From assembly GCF_902499335.1 (NCBI RefSeq), contig NZ_CABVQK010000009.1, positions 1 through 64,000 on the forward strand: 64,000 bases of DNA, read 5' to 3'. This DNA is from Burkholderia lata (lineage in GTDB: Bacteria > Pseudomonadota > Gammaproteobacteria > Burkholderiales > Burkholderiaceae). The notes under the pieces were generated by a model. That model saw nothing but the letters and a program-made list of their open reading frames with translations. It was not told where the DNA came from and searched no databases. The position numbers and the translations under genes were made by a program. Each line of letters starts with the position of its first letter. Position 1 is the first letter of the stretch. Positions 34,253-43,278 of this stretch are shown piece after piece.

Positions 34253-37129
34253 TCACATGCACACGCGCATGAAGTGTCCGTCGACGCCGATCGCATGCGC
34301 GCCAGCGCCGCAATCGGCTTGCGCGGCCAGCGCGAGGCCGACTCGTGCATGGTTGGCGCGCCGCACGGCCGGCGGCATCGACGCGTACGCGGCGTCGCGA
34401 ATCAACGCGTGGCGGAACGCATAGAACACGCGATCGCGCCGATGTTGCGCGTACATGATCCGCTCTTCGAGCAGCAGTTGCAGGTGCGCGTCGAGCGTCG
34501 CGCGATCATGCGGCGATGCCGCGGCGAGCAGGTGCGCATCCACCTCGAGCCCGATCGTCGCGGCGAGCTGCGCGGTGTCGCGCGCGTCGTCGATCCGGTC
34601 GAACGCGCGACCGAGCATCCCGCCGAGACTGAGCGGAAGCGGGCACGGATCCGTCGTCCGCAGCGCCGCGAGCGAGCCGTCCACACCGCTCGTCGCCAGC
34701 TCGCGCGCGACGGCCTCGATGAACAGCGGAATGCCGGCCGTACGATGGACGAGCGGGTCGAGCCGGGCCGGATCGAGCGCGTCCTGGCCAAGATACGCCG
34801 ACAACAGGCGCCGCGCGTCGTCGCGCGGCAGGCGGCGCAGTACCAGGCGTTCGGTCGCGTCGCGCCAGCGTGCGAGCCTGTCGGGTTGCGACGTGAGCAC
34901 GACGCAGAGCGCCGACGCGCGAGGCGAGCGCTGCAGGTACGCAAGAAAATCCTCGGTCGAGCGGTCGATCCACTGCACATCCTCGACGACGAGCAACACC
35001 GGTGCGCCATTGCCGAGCGACGCGATCAATTGCTCGAGGACGTCGAACAGTGCGTGCTGTTCGCGTGCGCTCGACCGCCGCGCCTCCTTCGCATCGCAGG
35101 GCAGCCCCAGCCAGGTCGAGAGCGCGACACGGGCCGCCGCACGATCGCATTCGAGCGGCGCGAGCATCGTGTCGATCGCGGCGCGCGTGATACCGGGCGG
35201 GCTGTCGGCGTCGAGTTGCCAATGCTCGCTGATGAACCGCAGGATCGGAAACAGCGCATGATTTTCCCGCTCGGGCAGGCACCCGCAATGCGCGAACGCG
35301 TGGCCCTGTGCCCGCACGGCCTCGCACAGCGCGTGCACGAGGCGCGACTTGCCGATTCCCGCGTCGCCGACGACGAGCCGCGGTACGCCGCGCATCGCGC
35401 GACGATGGCGCGCACGCGTCTCCTGCCACGCACGCAGCAGCGCATCGAGTTCGCGCGTGCGGCCGATCATCGGCGCCCTCGTGCCGCCGTCGAGCGAATC
35501 GAACGGCGTATCGGCCCGACACTCGCCGAGCAGTTCATATACCGGCTGCGGCGCGAGGCCCGCCCGCGCCAGCCGCAACCCGGTCGGCCGGAAGTCGGCA
35601 TACCGTTCGAGCGCGAGCCGCGCATCGTCGCTGATCAGGATCTGCCCGGGCCCGGCAAGCCGCAGCAGCCGCGACGCGGCGGACGGCGTCGAGCCGCACG
35701 CCATCTGCGACGGATGCGCGAGAACCTGCCCGACGTGAATCGCCGCCGCCACTTCAACGTGCCAGCCTTCGCGGCCGACGGCATCGCCGGCGCCGGCCGG
35801 CACCGGCAGCCGTGCGCGCCCTGCCACCCGCACCAGGTCGAGCGCCGCACGCGCCGCGCGGCGCGCGGGCAGGTCGATATCGCCTTGCAGGCCGAAATGG
35901 AACAGCAGCGTGTCGCCGAGCCGCTCGCCGACCTGCGCGCCATAGCCGACGGCGATGTCCGCACACTTCGTCAGCCATTGCGCCTCGTAGCGGTCGAGCA
36001 GGGCGCCATGATCGGTTCCCGCATGGCGTTGCCGGCCGTCTCCGGCGATCGTCACGCAACAGCACAGCGTGGTGACCTGCCGGTATTCGCCAGCCGTTGC
36101 GATCGCGTCACTGCGCTGGGCAAACGGGTGCGGCTGCGAGCGCACATGCCGGCTCGCACGGCCGGCATCGAACGGGCCGACCAGCGCGGCGAAATTGAGC
36201 GCGCGGAACTGCTCGGCGAGTTCGTCGGCCGATGCGGCGCGCTGCGCCGGATTCTTGTTCAGCGCGCGCCGCAGCACCGAGCCGAGCGGATGCGACGCGA
36301 TCGACGGCGGAAGCGCGACATCCACCTGGCTGAGCTGCTGATAAAGAATGTCGGCCACGCTCGCGCCCTGCACGACGACTTCGCCCGTCAGGCATTCGAT
36401 CACGACCAGACCCCACGCATACAGGTCGCTTCCGGGCGTCGGCGGTTCGTTGCGCAATTGCTCGGGCGCGCAGTACGACGGCGAGCCGAGCGCCTCGGCC
36501 GCGAGCGTCGCGGCCTGGGGCGCGATATCTGCCGTGCCGGGCAACAGCGCACCGATCCCGAAATCGAGGAGCTTCGCGTGCGGCCCGTCGCCGGCCATCG
36601 CGATCACGATGTTTTGCGGCTTCAGATCCCGGTGCACGATGCCGCGGCGATGCGCGGCCGCGAGCGCATCGAGCACCTGCGCCATCAGCCGTCCCGTGTC
36701 GACGACCGACAGCGGCCCCTCGATCGCAAGCCGGTCGCGCAGGGTCCGGCCCTGTACACGTTCGAATACGGCGAACAGCCGCCCGTCGGGCGCTTCTCCC
36801 TTGTCCAGCAGCGCCACGATGTTCGGGTGCCGCAGCGCCTCGCACAGGCCCGTCTCGCGCCGGAAGCGCATGCGCTGCCGCGCGCGCTCCGCCGCGGTCC
36901 GCGCGACATCGTCCCGCATCAGCTTGATCGCGACGTCCTCCCCCGTCTCGCCGCAGGTCGCACGAAACACCACGCCGCTGCCGCCTTCGCCGAGCAACGC
37001 ACCGAGCCGGTAATGCCGCTTGCCGGCCAGCACCGCGAAAGGCGCGGCGGGCTGCTGCGATTCACGCGCTTGCGGCACGACGCTTGAGCGTGCCGCGGTC
37101 GGCAACCGGGGCTGTCTTTCCGCGTTCAC
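34253..37129 (-). CDS. Ser/Thr kinase - cyclase-like - AAA ATPase fusion protein
   Basis: A 958-residue multidomain protein. Residues 40-310 form a Ser/Thr kinase: GEGGSG loop (47-52), Lys69, HRD (166-168), DFG (189-191) and APEQ. Residues about 350-535 resemble a class III adenylyl cyclase domain (GERLGDTLLFHFG, AAIHVGQVLAHP, AGPGQILIS), but the first metal-binding Asp is replaced and the catalytic Asn of the VN-AaR motif is Ser, so it is probably inactive. Residues 555-900 carry an AAA-type ATPase with Walker A GDAGIGKS (588-595) and Walker B VLLVVEDVQW. The GTG start overlaps the FHA gene stop in GTGA, so the two are coupled. The kinase/cyclase/ATPase layout resembles that reported for proteins beside TOMM clusters, but no such cluster is here. 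The role is probably signalling; the target is unknown. Confidence 0.85.
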   Translation of the reverse strand: MNAERQPRLPTAARSSVVPQARESQQPAAPFAVLAGKRHYRLGALLGEGGSGVVFRATCGETGEDVAIKLMRDDVARTAAERARQRMRFRRETGLCEALRHPNIVALLDKGEAPDGRLFAVFERVQGRTLRDRLAIEGPLSVVDTGRLMAQVLDALAAAHRRGIVHRDLKPQNIVIAMAGDGPHAKLLDFGIGALLPGTADIAPQAATLAAEALGSPSYCAPEQLRNEPPTPGSDLYAWGLVVIECLTGEVVVQGASVADILYQQLSQVDVALPPSIASHPLGSVLRRALNKNPAQRAASADELAEQFRALNFAALVGPFDAGRASRHVRSQPHPFAQRSDAIATAGEYRQVTTLCCCVTIAGDGRQRHAGTDHGALLDRYEAQWLTKCADIAVGYGAQVGERLGDTLLFHFGLQGDIDLPARRAARAALDLVRVAGRARLPVPAGAGDAVGREGWHVEVAAAIHVGQVLAHPSQMACGSTPSAASRLLRLAGPGQILISDDARLALERYADFRPTGLRLARAGLAPQPVYELLGECRADTPFDSLDGGTRAPMIGRTRELDALLRAWQETRARHRRAMRGVPRLVVGDAGIGKSRLVHALCEAVRAQGHAFAHCGCLPERENHALFPILRFISEHWQLDADSPPGITRAAIDTMLAPLECDRAAARVALSTWLGLPCDAKEARRSSAREQHALFDVLEQLIASLGNGAPVLLVVEDVQWIDRSTEDFLAYLQRSPRASALCVVLTSQPDRLARWRDATERLVLRRLPRDDARRLLSAYLGQDALDPARLDPLVHRTAGIPLFIEAVARELATSGVDGSLAALRTTDPCPLPLSLGGMLGRAFDRIDDARDTAQLAATIGLEVDAHLLAAASPHDRATLDAHLQLLLEERIMYAQHRRDRVFYAFRHALIRDAAYASMPPAVRRANHARVGLALAAQADCGAGAHAIGVDGHFMRVCM

Positions 37130-38127
37130 GAGCAGTGGACGACCGGATCCGGCGCCGGACGATGCATGCCCATGCGCGGCTCGACGCCCGGCACCGACTG
37201 GCATTCGAGGCGCTCGCCGCGCATGACGCGAAACGGGAAATCGCCGAAACGGACACTGCCGCGCCGCCGCTCGACCAGTTGGCTCGCGTCGAGCCCCGGC
37301 AGCGCCGCGAACTGGCTCCGGGCGCGATGAATCTGCACGTTGAGATGGGACGTATCGATACCGAGCATGCGCGCCAGCCGGTCGAGTTCGATCCAGCCTT
37401 GCGTGGCGGCGTCGTAGCCGGCCTGCATGTCGGCCGAGCGTGCGCGGGCGAGTGTGACGAGGCTGTAGTGATGCGCGCGCTCGCCGAGGTCGACCACGCC
37501 GCCGCGAACATGCAGCAGCGCGCGTGCGTGCTCCTCGTCCCGGCTGACGAAGAATTCGAGCAAGCGGGCCGACGCGGCCGGATCGGCAGGCGCGCGCAAC
37601 GTCATCGTCGAGCCGTGGCGCACGAGCGCCACGCGCCACGTGACGTCGCCCGTCGACACTTCATCGCCGTCACGGAGCGCGCGCGGCGGCAACGTGTCGT
37701 CGCACAGCCATTCGCCGGCCGGCGACCGGACGATCGTGACCGGCTGCGCGGCGTGGGCAGCCAGGATCTGGCGGGGCGTGAGCACGATCGGATGCGTCGC
37801 GCCCCGCACCGGCCACAGCGTATCGGCCGGATCGTCGAGCGCATCGACGCGCCAGGGCGCGACACCCGCCCTGCCGAACCGGATGACGTCGCCTCGCTGC
37901 AGCACCGCGTGCTCGCCATCGCGCAACGGGACGCCCGATACCGACGTGCCGTTGCTGCTGTGATCGTGGAGCTCCCACTGCCCGCCGACCCAGCGGATAT
38001 GGGCATGGACACGGGACACCGACGCGTCGCGGATGACCGTATCGCAGCGCGCGGTATCGCGGCCGAACACGTGATACGCGCGGAGCAGGCACGCTTCCCC
38101 GGAAGAATCGTTCTTGAGTATCGCCAT
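37126..38127 (-). CDS. FHA-domain protein with C-terminal winged-helix-like region
   Basis: This is a 333-residue protein with an N-terminal FHA phosphopeptide-binding domain (about 15-85): GR at 22-23, SRVH at 38-41 and SSNGT at 57-61. Residues about 215-300 (ARSADMQAGYDAATQGWIEL, LNVQIHRARSQF) look like a winged helix of the type found at the end of regulatory proteins, so it may bind DNA when phosphorylated partners dock. It is directly upstream of the kinase gene with a 4-base overlap, so the kinase is the natural partner. The start is the ATG giving MAILKNDSSG. Confidence 0.8.
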   Translation of the reverse strand: MAILKNDSSGEACLLRAYHVFGRDTARCDTVIRDASVSRVHAHIRWVGGQWELHDHSSNGTSVSGVPLRDGEHAVLQRGDVIRFGRAGVAPWRVDALDDPADTLWPVRGATHPIVLTPRQILAAHAAQPVTIVRSPAGEWLCDDTLPPRALRDGDEVSTGDVTWRVALVRHGSTMTLRAPADPAASARLLEFFVSRDEEHARALLHVRGGVVDLGERAHHYSLVTLARARSADMQAGYDAATQGWIELDRLARMLGIDTSHLNVQIHRARSQFAALPGLDASQLVERRRGSVRFGDFPFRVMRGERLECQSVPGVEPRMGMHRPAPDPVVHCS

Positions 38128-38883
38128 GGCCGCCCCGTATCGGATTCGCCCGGATCGCTCGAGTGACGCATCGACGCCCGGGAAAGCGATTGATTCAATG
38201 ATCGCGAACGATATCGACCGTTCGCCGCCTCGTTACCTGTTTCTTCGTCAGCTTCCTTCCGAATCGTTGCTCATCCGGCGTGTGTTATTTCGATTGATTG
38301 AATGATCGGCTTTTTTGTTGTTTTAAAGTCGAGCAACTTGATGAAAATCCTGCCAAATAAAATCATGCGTCGCAATCGAAATGCTCAACTCTCGCCCTGA
38401 TATTGCAATGCTTTACATTTTCGACGAAATTTCGGTTCAAATATAAAGGGTCGAAAATCTTCATAATCTCGCGAACCAATACAGGCGTGCCTCGAACAGA
38501 AACACCACATTGAATGACGGGGCTGATTTAAATACCTTTGCCAGCGCGGAAATTTTGTTTGATTAAAAGAAAATTAATTAAATAGTTTCGGCGATTTGAA
38601 TAATTCATTCCGATATTTTGATGCATGAGTTCGGACACTGCGTCGACATCTCGTGAGCTTTGCCGCCATAGACTGCCGCAAGCACTGGACATGGGGCGAC
38701 CGCACCACAGGACATTCCGGCGGTCCTATGGCGCGAGGCATTCGCGGACATTCGCTATCGGCCATTCGCGCATGAACGATGCGAAGGCTGCCCCGGCCTT
38801 GGCGATCACTGGCTCCTGCCCCAAGGCTGCGAAATTGCGGATGCATCACCCGGGGAGGCGGCATCTCCAGACTCTCGCGTCTG
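38128..38883. other. long AT-rich intergenic region between the FHA gene and the first sigma factor
   Basis: This stretch has an unusually AT-rich part (about 38300-38630, with TTTTTTGTTGTTTTAAAG-like runs) followed by a normal-GC part containing spaced CATTC words (38739, 38749, 38763). I find no gene I can support; the open frames on both strands are short or antisense. It probably contains the promoter for the FHA-kinase genes, and the AT-rich part is a candidate for H-NS-type silencing or horizontal acquisition. Confidence 0.55.
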
Positions 38884-38930
38884 TTGACAGTTTTGTAATC
38901 AGTCACAATAATGAGAATTATTATCATTTT
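38884..38930 (+). promoter_or_regulatory. Fur-controlled sigma-70 promoter of the first FecI-type sigma gene
   Basis: A -35 TTGACA at 38884-38889 is followed by exactly 17 bases and the -10 AATAAT at 38907-38912. Overlapping and downstream of the -10 (about 38908-38928) is an excellent Fur box, ATAATGAGAATTATTATC, matching the consensus GATAATGATAATCATTATC. Iron-loaded Fur should block this promoter, so the sigma factor is made under iron limitation. Confidence 0.88.
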
Positions 38931-38960
38931 GGGCGTGATGCTCGCTCATCTCGCAGCAAT

Positions 38961-39518
38961 GTGACTGGCTCGCACCGCGACTCCTCCCACTCTCCGCTGA
39001 TCGCTGCGTTCATCAAGCACTACGAGGAACTTGTCAATCACGTCCGGCATCGCTTTGGCGATCGCGCATTCGCGTGCGACGTCGTCCAGGATGTCGGCGT
39101 TCAGCTCCTTCAGCGGCCGCCGGGCGAACCCGTCCACACACCGCTAGCCTTTCTGCGTCATCTGTCGATACATCGGGCCATCGATCGATGGAGAGGAGAC
39201 GAATTGCACGCGAGCCGCATGGAGCCGGCTGGGGTCGTCGTTCCCGACTCGCGGTCGGACGATATCGACGGCGAGCAGGCATTGAGCTACCGGCAGACCG
39301 TGCAGGAACTCGAGCGGGCCATCAACGCGCTGCCCGCGCGCTGTCGCGAGGTGTTTATCCTCCATAAGCTGCACGATCTGTCACAGGAAGAAGTGGCGGC
39401 GCAGTTGCGAATATCACGTAACATGGTCGCCAAACACATGGCCCGCGCGATGACGGACCTCGCCCCGATCTTGCAGAACACCCTGCACACCAAGACGGCA
39501 AATGCCGATGCTGCCTGA
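38961..39518 (+). CDS. FecI-type ECF sigma factor (first iron system)
   Basis: This 185-residue protein has sigma region 2 (FIKHYEELVNHVRHRFGDR and following) and region 4 (RQTVQELERAINALPARCRE, then SQEEVAAQLRISRNMVAKHM). It is a FecI-like extracytoplasmic-function sigma factor. I start at a GTG giving (V)TGSHRDSS; the frame is open upstream to 38625, but that part runs through the promoter and Fur box. The ribosome site is weak and the start is uncertain. It overlaps FecR by 17 bases. Confidence 0.85.
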   Translation: MTGSHRDSSHSPLIAAFIKHYEELVNHVRHRFGDRAFACDVVQDVGVQLLQRPPGEPVHTPLAFLRHLSIHRAIDRWRGDELHASRMEPAGVVVPDSRSDDIDGEQALSYRQTVQELERAINALPARCREVFILHKLHDLSQEEVAAQLRISRNMVAKHMARAMTDLAPILQNTLHTKTANADAA

Positions 39519-40344
39519 GCCTCCCCGTAGTCACGATTCGACGCCTCCTCAAGACGACTCGCTCGATCCATTCAAGGATGCGTTGCGCGCACGTTATCCG
39601 CTTGACGCGGTCGTGCGTCGTGCAGCGCGGCGGCGAACCGCCCGGCGTGTCGTCGGCGGATCGATGCTGAGTATCGCGGCTGCTCTGATGATCTGGCAGG
39701 CCGATCCCGCGTACCGGGTCGACACCCTCGCGACAGCAGTGGGCGAGCACCGCGCGTGGCCGCTCGCCGACGGTAGCCGGCTCGAGCTGAATACCGGATC
39801 GTCGGCACGCGTCGAGTGGCATGTGCGCTCGCGACGCATGCTGATCGAACATGGCGAGGCATCGATCGAGATCGCGCACTCGCCGTTCCGGCCGTTCGTC
39901 ACTCGCGCAGGCGACGTGACGATCCACGATATCGGGACGAGCTTCACCGTGCGCCGCGATGCGCAGGACGTGCGGGTCGGCGTCGTGTCCGGGGCCGTGG
40001 AAGTCGCCGTGGCACAGCGCCCGGCGGTGATGCTCCATCCCGAGCAATCCGTCCTCGTGAAAGGCGATCGCATCGGCGTGCTCCAGCCGTTCGATCCGGC
40101 CGCCACGTTGAGCTGGCGCGAAGGCCGGCTCGTCTTCGACGGGACACCGTTGAGCGTGGCGATCGCGGAAATTCGCCGCTACCGGCGCGCACCGGTCAAG
40201 CTCGACCCGCGCGCCGCCAACCTGCGCTTGTCCGGGCAATTCAATACCGACAACGTCGACACGCTGCTGGACATGCTGCCCGGCGTGCTGCCGCTCAACG
40301 TGAAGCGGGATGCGGACGGCACGGTGACCGTCGCGCACCGCTGA
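39502..40344 (+). CDS. FecR-family sigma regulator (first iron system), short N-terminus
   Basis: FecR relays the signal from the receptor and controls the FecI sigma. This 280-residue protein has a single membrane segment (VVGGSMLSIAAALMIW, about 51-66), and the periplasmic FecR domain with the LADGSRLELNTGSSARV block and TIHDIGTSFTVRR. It lacks the roughly 60-residue N-terminal DUF4880-type region that is present in the second system, so it should bind its sigma by a shorter cytoplasmic segment. It overlaps the sigma gene and precedes the receptor. Confidence 0.85.
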   Translation: MPMLPEPPRSHDSTPPQDDSLDPFKDALRARYPLDAVVRRAARRRTARRVVGGSMLSIAAALMIWQADPAYRVDTLATAVGEHRAWPLADGSRLELNTGSSARVEWHVRSRRMLIEHGEASIEIAHSPFRPFVTRAGDVTIHDIGTSFTVRRDAQDVRVGVVSGAVEVAVAQRPAVMLHPEQSVLVKGDRIGVLQPFDPAATLSWREGRLVFDGTPLSVAIAEIRRYRRAPVKLDPRAANLRLSGQFNTDNVDTLLDMLPGVLPLNVKRDADGTVTVAHR

Positions 40345-40356
40345 AGCTCCGCTCCG

Positions 40357-40367
40357 AATAAATTTCC
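40357..40367. promoter_or_regulatory. AATAAATTTCC element before the first receptor gene
   Basis: AATAAATTTCC lies 13 bases after the FecR stop and 87 bases before the receptor ATG. A near-identical AATAATTTCC occurs before the second receptor gene. They may be recognition sites of the two FecI-type sigma factors, with a GTC-rich -10 downstream. This is a candidate only. Confidence 0.35.
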
Positions 40368-40453
40368 ACCCGGACGTCAACAAACCCGTCGGCTCGTCCG
40401 GCAACCCTCGTGAGCATCATCGATTCATAACGATTCAAACGAGGAGCGGTGGT

Positions 40454-42979
40454 ATGGGGGTTACTGGGCACCAAGCCGGTGTGGGGCGTGTCGTGTGTGT
40501 CGCGGTTGCGGGCTGTCTGTCGGCCGCCGCGTGGGGGCAAGGCGGTGACGTATCGTCATTCGACATTCCCGCGCAGCGTCTGGACCGCGCGCTGAATGCA
40601 TTCGCGCGCCAATCCGGCGCACAACTGCTGTTCTCGACGTCCAGCGCCGAGCAGCGGGCAAGCCAGGCCGTCAAGGGCCGGCTGACCGCGGCAACGGCAC
40701 TGGAGCAACTGTTGTCGGGTTCGGGGTTGCATGCCCGTGCGACGGGAAGGAACACGTTCACGGTAGAGAGCGGCGCACCCGCCGCACCGCCGAAGACCGA
40801 TACGGGTGCAGGTGTGGGTACCGGTGTCGGTGCGAGCGAGAATGCGGGTGGCGGTACGAACGTGAGCGCGAGTCGTGCCGCGGAGCCGGTGGAACTCGCG
40901 GCAATCGAGGTATCGGGCGACCGGACCCACAGCGATCTCGTTCGACCGACCCGGCAGATCACCGTGATCGGTCGCGACACGTTGCGCGACCTCGAAGCCG
41001 GATCGAACAATCTGGCGACGGTGCTGAGCAAGGCCGTGCCGGGGATGGCCGATTCGAGCCACACGATGACCGACTACGGCCAGACGCTGCGCGGCCGGAA
41101 CATACTCGTGCTGGTCGACGGCGTGCCGCTGAATACGAATCGCGATTCGGCGCGCAACCTGGCGAACGTCGACCCGAACAACATCGAGAAAGTCGAAGTG
41201 CTACGCGGCAGCAGCGCTGTTTACGGGGCGGGCGCAACGGGCGGCATCGTGTCGATCACGACGCGGCAGCCGGGTGGCGCGCCGCGCGCCGAGACGACGT
41301 TCTCGATGACCTCGCCGCTCTCGCATCTGGGCACGGGCGGCCTCGGCGGCACCGTGCAGCAGTTCTTCGCGGGCAGCCACGGCCCGGTCGAGTACGAATT
41401 CAACGTCGATGCGCAGCACATCGGCAGCGCGTATGACGCGCGTGGCCATCGCATCGCGCCAGAACCCAGCCAGGGCGACCTGTTCGACTCGAACGTCTAC
41501 AACGTCGAAGGCAAGCTTGGATTCCGGATCGATGCGAATCAGCGCATCGTGTTTTCGGCGAGCCACTACGACGCGAAGCAGGACACCCACTACGGGAGCG
41601 ATCCGTCGGTCGCGAAACTGCCGCCGGGCACGACCGTCGCGCGTCCGAAAGACGGGCTCCAGCTCGACGACCAGAACCGCATCCGCAACACGCAGCTCAA
41701 CCTGCAGTACAGCAACAAGGACGTGCTCGGCAGCGAGGTGGCGGCCCAGCTCTACTACCGGAACTACTTCACGCGCTTCGCGCCGTTCGACGCGCGCGCG
41801 GTGGCGACACGCGGCAACAACGTCGATCAGGTCATGCAGGACTCGAAGGTGTTCGGCAGCCGCCTGACGATCACGACACCGCTCGATCGCGCCGGCCGCA
41901 CGAAGATCCAGTGGGGCGCCGACTTCAACCAGGAACGCAGCGACATGCCGGACGATATTTTCTCGCCGGCCGCGTACGACGCCAGCGGTGGCCTCGTCTA
42001 CCGCAAGACCGGCACGCTGACGTACCTGCCAACCCTGACGACGACCAGTGTCGGCGGTTTCGCGCAACTGCAGCACAAGTTCAGCGACAAATGGTCGGCG
42101 GAAGCCGGTGTGCGCTACGAGCATGCGAGCGCGAGCTTCGACAGTTTCGTGCCGCTTTCACAGCTGCGTCTTGCGAAGAAGTACACGGTGCCGGGCGGAT
42201 CGACCGGCTACGGCGCATGGTTGTTCAATGCGGGTGTTGCCTATGCGCCGGTACCGAGCCAGGAAATCTATGCGTCGTTCAGCCAGGGGTTCCAGTTGCC
42301 GGACGTCGGGCTGCAATTGCGTAACGCGACCGCCGGCTTCGACATCCATTCGTCGAGCCTCGAGCCCGTGAAGACCAACAACTACGAGATCGGCTGGCGC
42401 GGTAGCCTGGGTAATCACGCGGACGGCACGCTCGCGCTCTTCTACACGACGTCGGAACTCGGCGACGTTCAGAGCTTCAACAACGGCCTGATCCTCACGC
42501 GCACGGCCGAGCGCATCGCTGGCATCGAAGCGACCGTCGACTACGCATCCGACGACGACAAGTGGGGCGCGGGCGGCACGATCACCTACATGCAGGGGCG
42601 CGAGCGGCCGCAGAACAGCGCGAATTTCCAGGACATGACCGGCTATCGGATTCCGCCGCTCAAGCTGACCGGCTATCTCGAATACAGGCCAAACCCGCGC
42701 TGGAGCAATCGGCTGCAGGCGACGTTTTACGCAGCGCGCGATTACCGGCTCAACGACAAGATCGGTTTCGGCCGCATGGACGTGAGCAGCTATACGACCG
42801 TGGACCTGATCTCGCGCTACCAGATCACGAAGAAGGATCGCGTGACGGTCGGTGTCGAGAACCTGCTGAACCGCTACTACCTGCCGCTCTACAGCCAGCT
42901 CATGCGCAACAGCAACAACACGAGCCGCTTGCCTGCGGCGGGTGCCGTGCTGACGGCCAGCTATACGCATCGGTGGTAA
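40454..42979 (+). CDS. TonB-dependent siderophore receptor with signalling domain (first iron system)
   Basis: This 841-residue outer-membrane receptor imports a ferric siderophore and signals to FecR. The N-terminus has a signal peptide, then an STN signalling domain (FDIPAQRLDRALNAFARQSG, about 35-110), a low-complexity Gly/Val linker, a plug domain starting near 150 (with KVEVLRGSSAVYGAGATGGI) and a 22-strand barrel that ends in SYTHRW, with the terminal aromatic residue. The organisation is that of FecA/FpvA-type transducers. The start follows a GAGGAG site. The substrate cannot be told. Confidence 0.92.
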   Translation: MGVTGHQAGVGRVVCVAVAGCLSAAAWGQGGDVSSFDIPAQRLDRALNAFARQSGAQLLFSTSSAEQRASQAVKGRLTAATALEQLLSGSGLHARATGRNTFTVESGAPAAPPKTDTGAGVGTGVGASENAGGGTNVSASRAAEPVELAAIEVSGDRTHSDLVRPTRQITVIGRDTLRDLEAGSNNLATVLSKAVPGMADSSHTMTDYGQTLRGRNILVLVDGVPLNTNRDSARNLANVDPNNIEKVEVLRGSSAVYGAGATGGIVSITTRQPGGAPRAETTFSMTSPLSHLGTGGLGGTVQQFFAGSHGPVEYEFNVDAQHIGSAYDARGHRIAPEPSQGDLFDSNVYNVEGKLGFRIDANQRIVFSASHYDAKQDTHYGSDPSVAKLPPGTTVARPKDGLQLDDQNRIRNTQLNLQYSNKDVLGSEVAAQLYYRNYFTRFAPFDARAVATRGNNVDQVMQDSKVFGSRLTITTPLDRAGRTKIQWGADFNQERSDMPDDIFSPAAYDASGGLVYRKTGTLTYLPTLTTTSVGGFAQLQHKFSDKWSAEAGVRYEHASASFDSFVPLSQLRLAKKYTVPGGSTGYGAWLFNAGVAYAPVPSQEIYASFSQGFQLPDVGLQLRNATAGFDIHSSSLEPVKTNNYEIGWRGSLGNHADGTLALFYTTSELGDVQSFNNGLILTRTAERIAGIEATVDYASDDDKWGAGGTITYMQGRERPQNSANFQDMTGYRIPPLKLTGYLEYRPNPRWSNRLQATFYAARDYRLNDKIGFGRMDVSSYTTVDLISRYQITKKDRVTVGVENLLNRYYLPLYSQLMRNSNNTSRLPAAGAVLTASYTHRW

Positions 42980-43089
42980 ATGCGTCCCGTCCGGTTCCGT
43001 GCGGCATCCCACCCCGATCCGGATGGGACGGGCGTGGGGCGCCGCCCGGAAAATGGAGGCGGATCGTCGACACGGCGAGGATGCACCGG

Positions 43090-43113
43090 GAAAATGAAAA
43101 TTAAAGTCATTCG
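43090..43113. promoter_or_regulatory. possible Fur-type site upstream of bfr
   Basis: GAAAATGAAAATTAAAGTCATT has two GAAAAT hexamers each matching GATAAT at five of six positions, a partial Fur box. It lies between the receptor gene and bfr, about 170 bases before the bfr start. Weak candidate. Confidence 0.3.
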
Positions 43114-43278
43114 CACTCCACGATGATTTACCCGATTGCGCGCTGATCTGAGCGATTCGACCGGCTTTTCCATCGGGCCCGTCTGTTTCACCCGGAAGGC
43201 GTTTGCGATTCGGCTGACCGCCGACTATTGTTGGTTCTGGGTGTGATGTGGACGAACGCGCCGAACAGGAGAACTGCG

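Noticed and set aside
34235..37087. Long plus-strand open frame antisense to the kinase fusion gene
   Set aside because: The opposite strand carries intact kinase and ATPase motifs; this frame has none.
34253..38127. Call of a TOMM (thiazole/oxazole peptide) biosynthesis cluster
   Set aside because: The kinase/cyclase/ATPase layout resembles proteins near such clusters, but no YcaO, dehydrogenase or precursor peptide is visible.
38739..38767. CATTC words at 10- and 14-base spacing as a phased repeat
   Set aside because: Only three copies with uneven spacing; likely chance.
38574..38927. Minus-strand frame through the sigma-factor promoter region
   Set aside because: Its start lies in the Fur box of the first FecI-type gene and it shows no family likeness.
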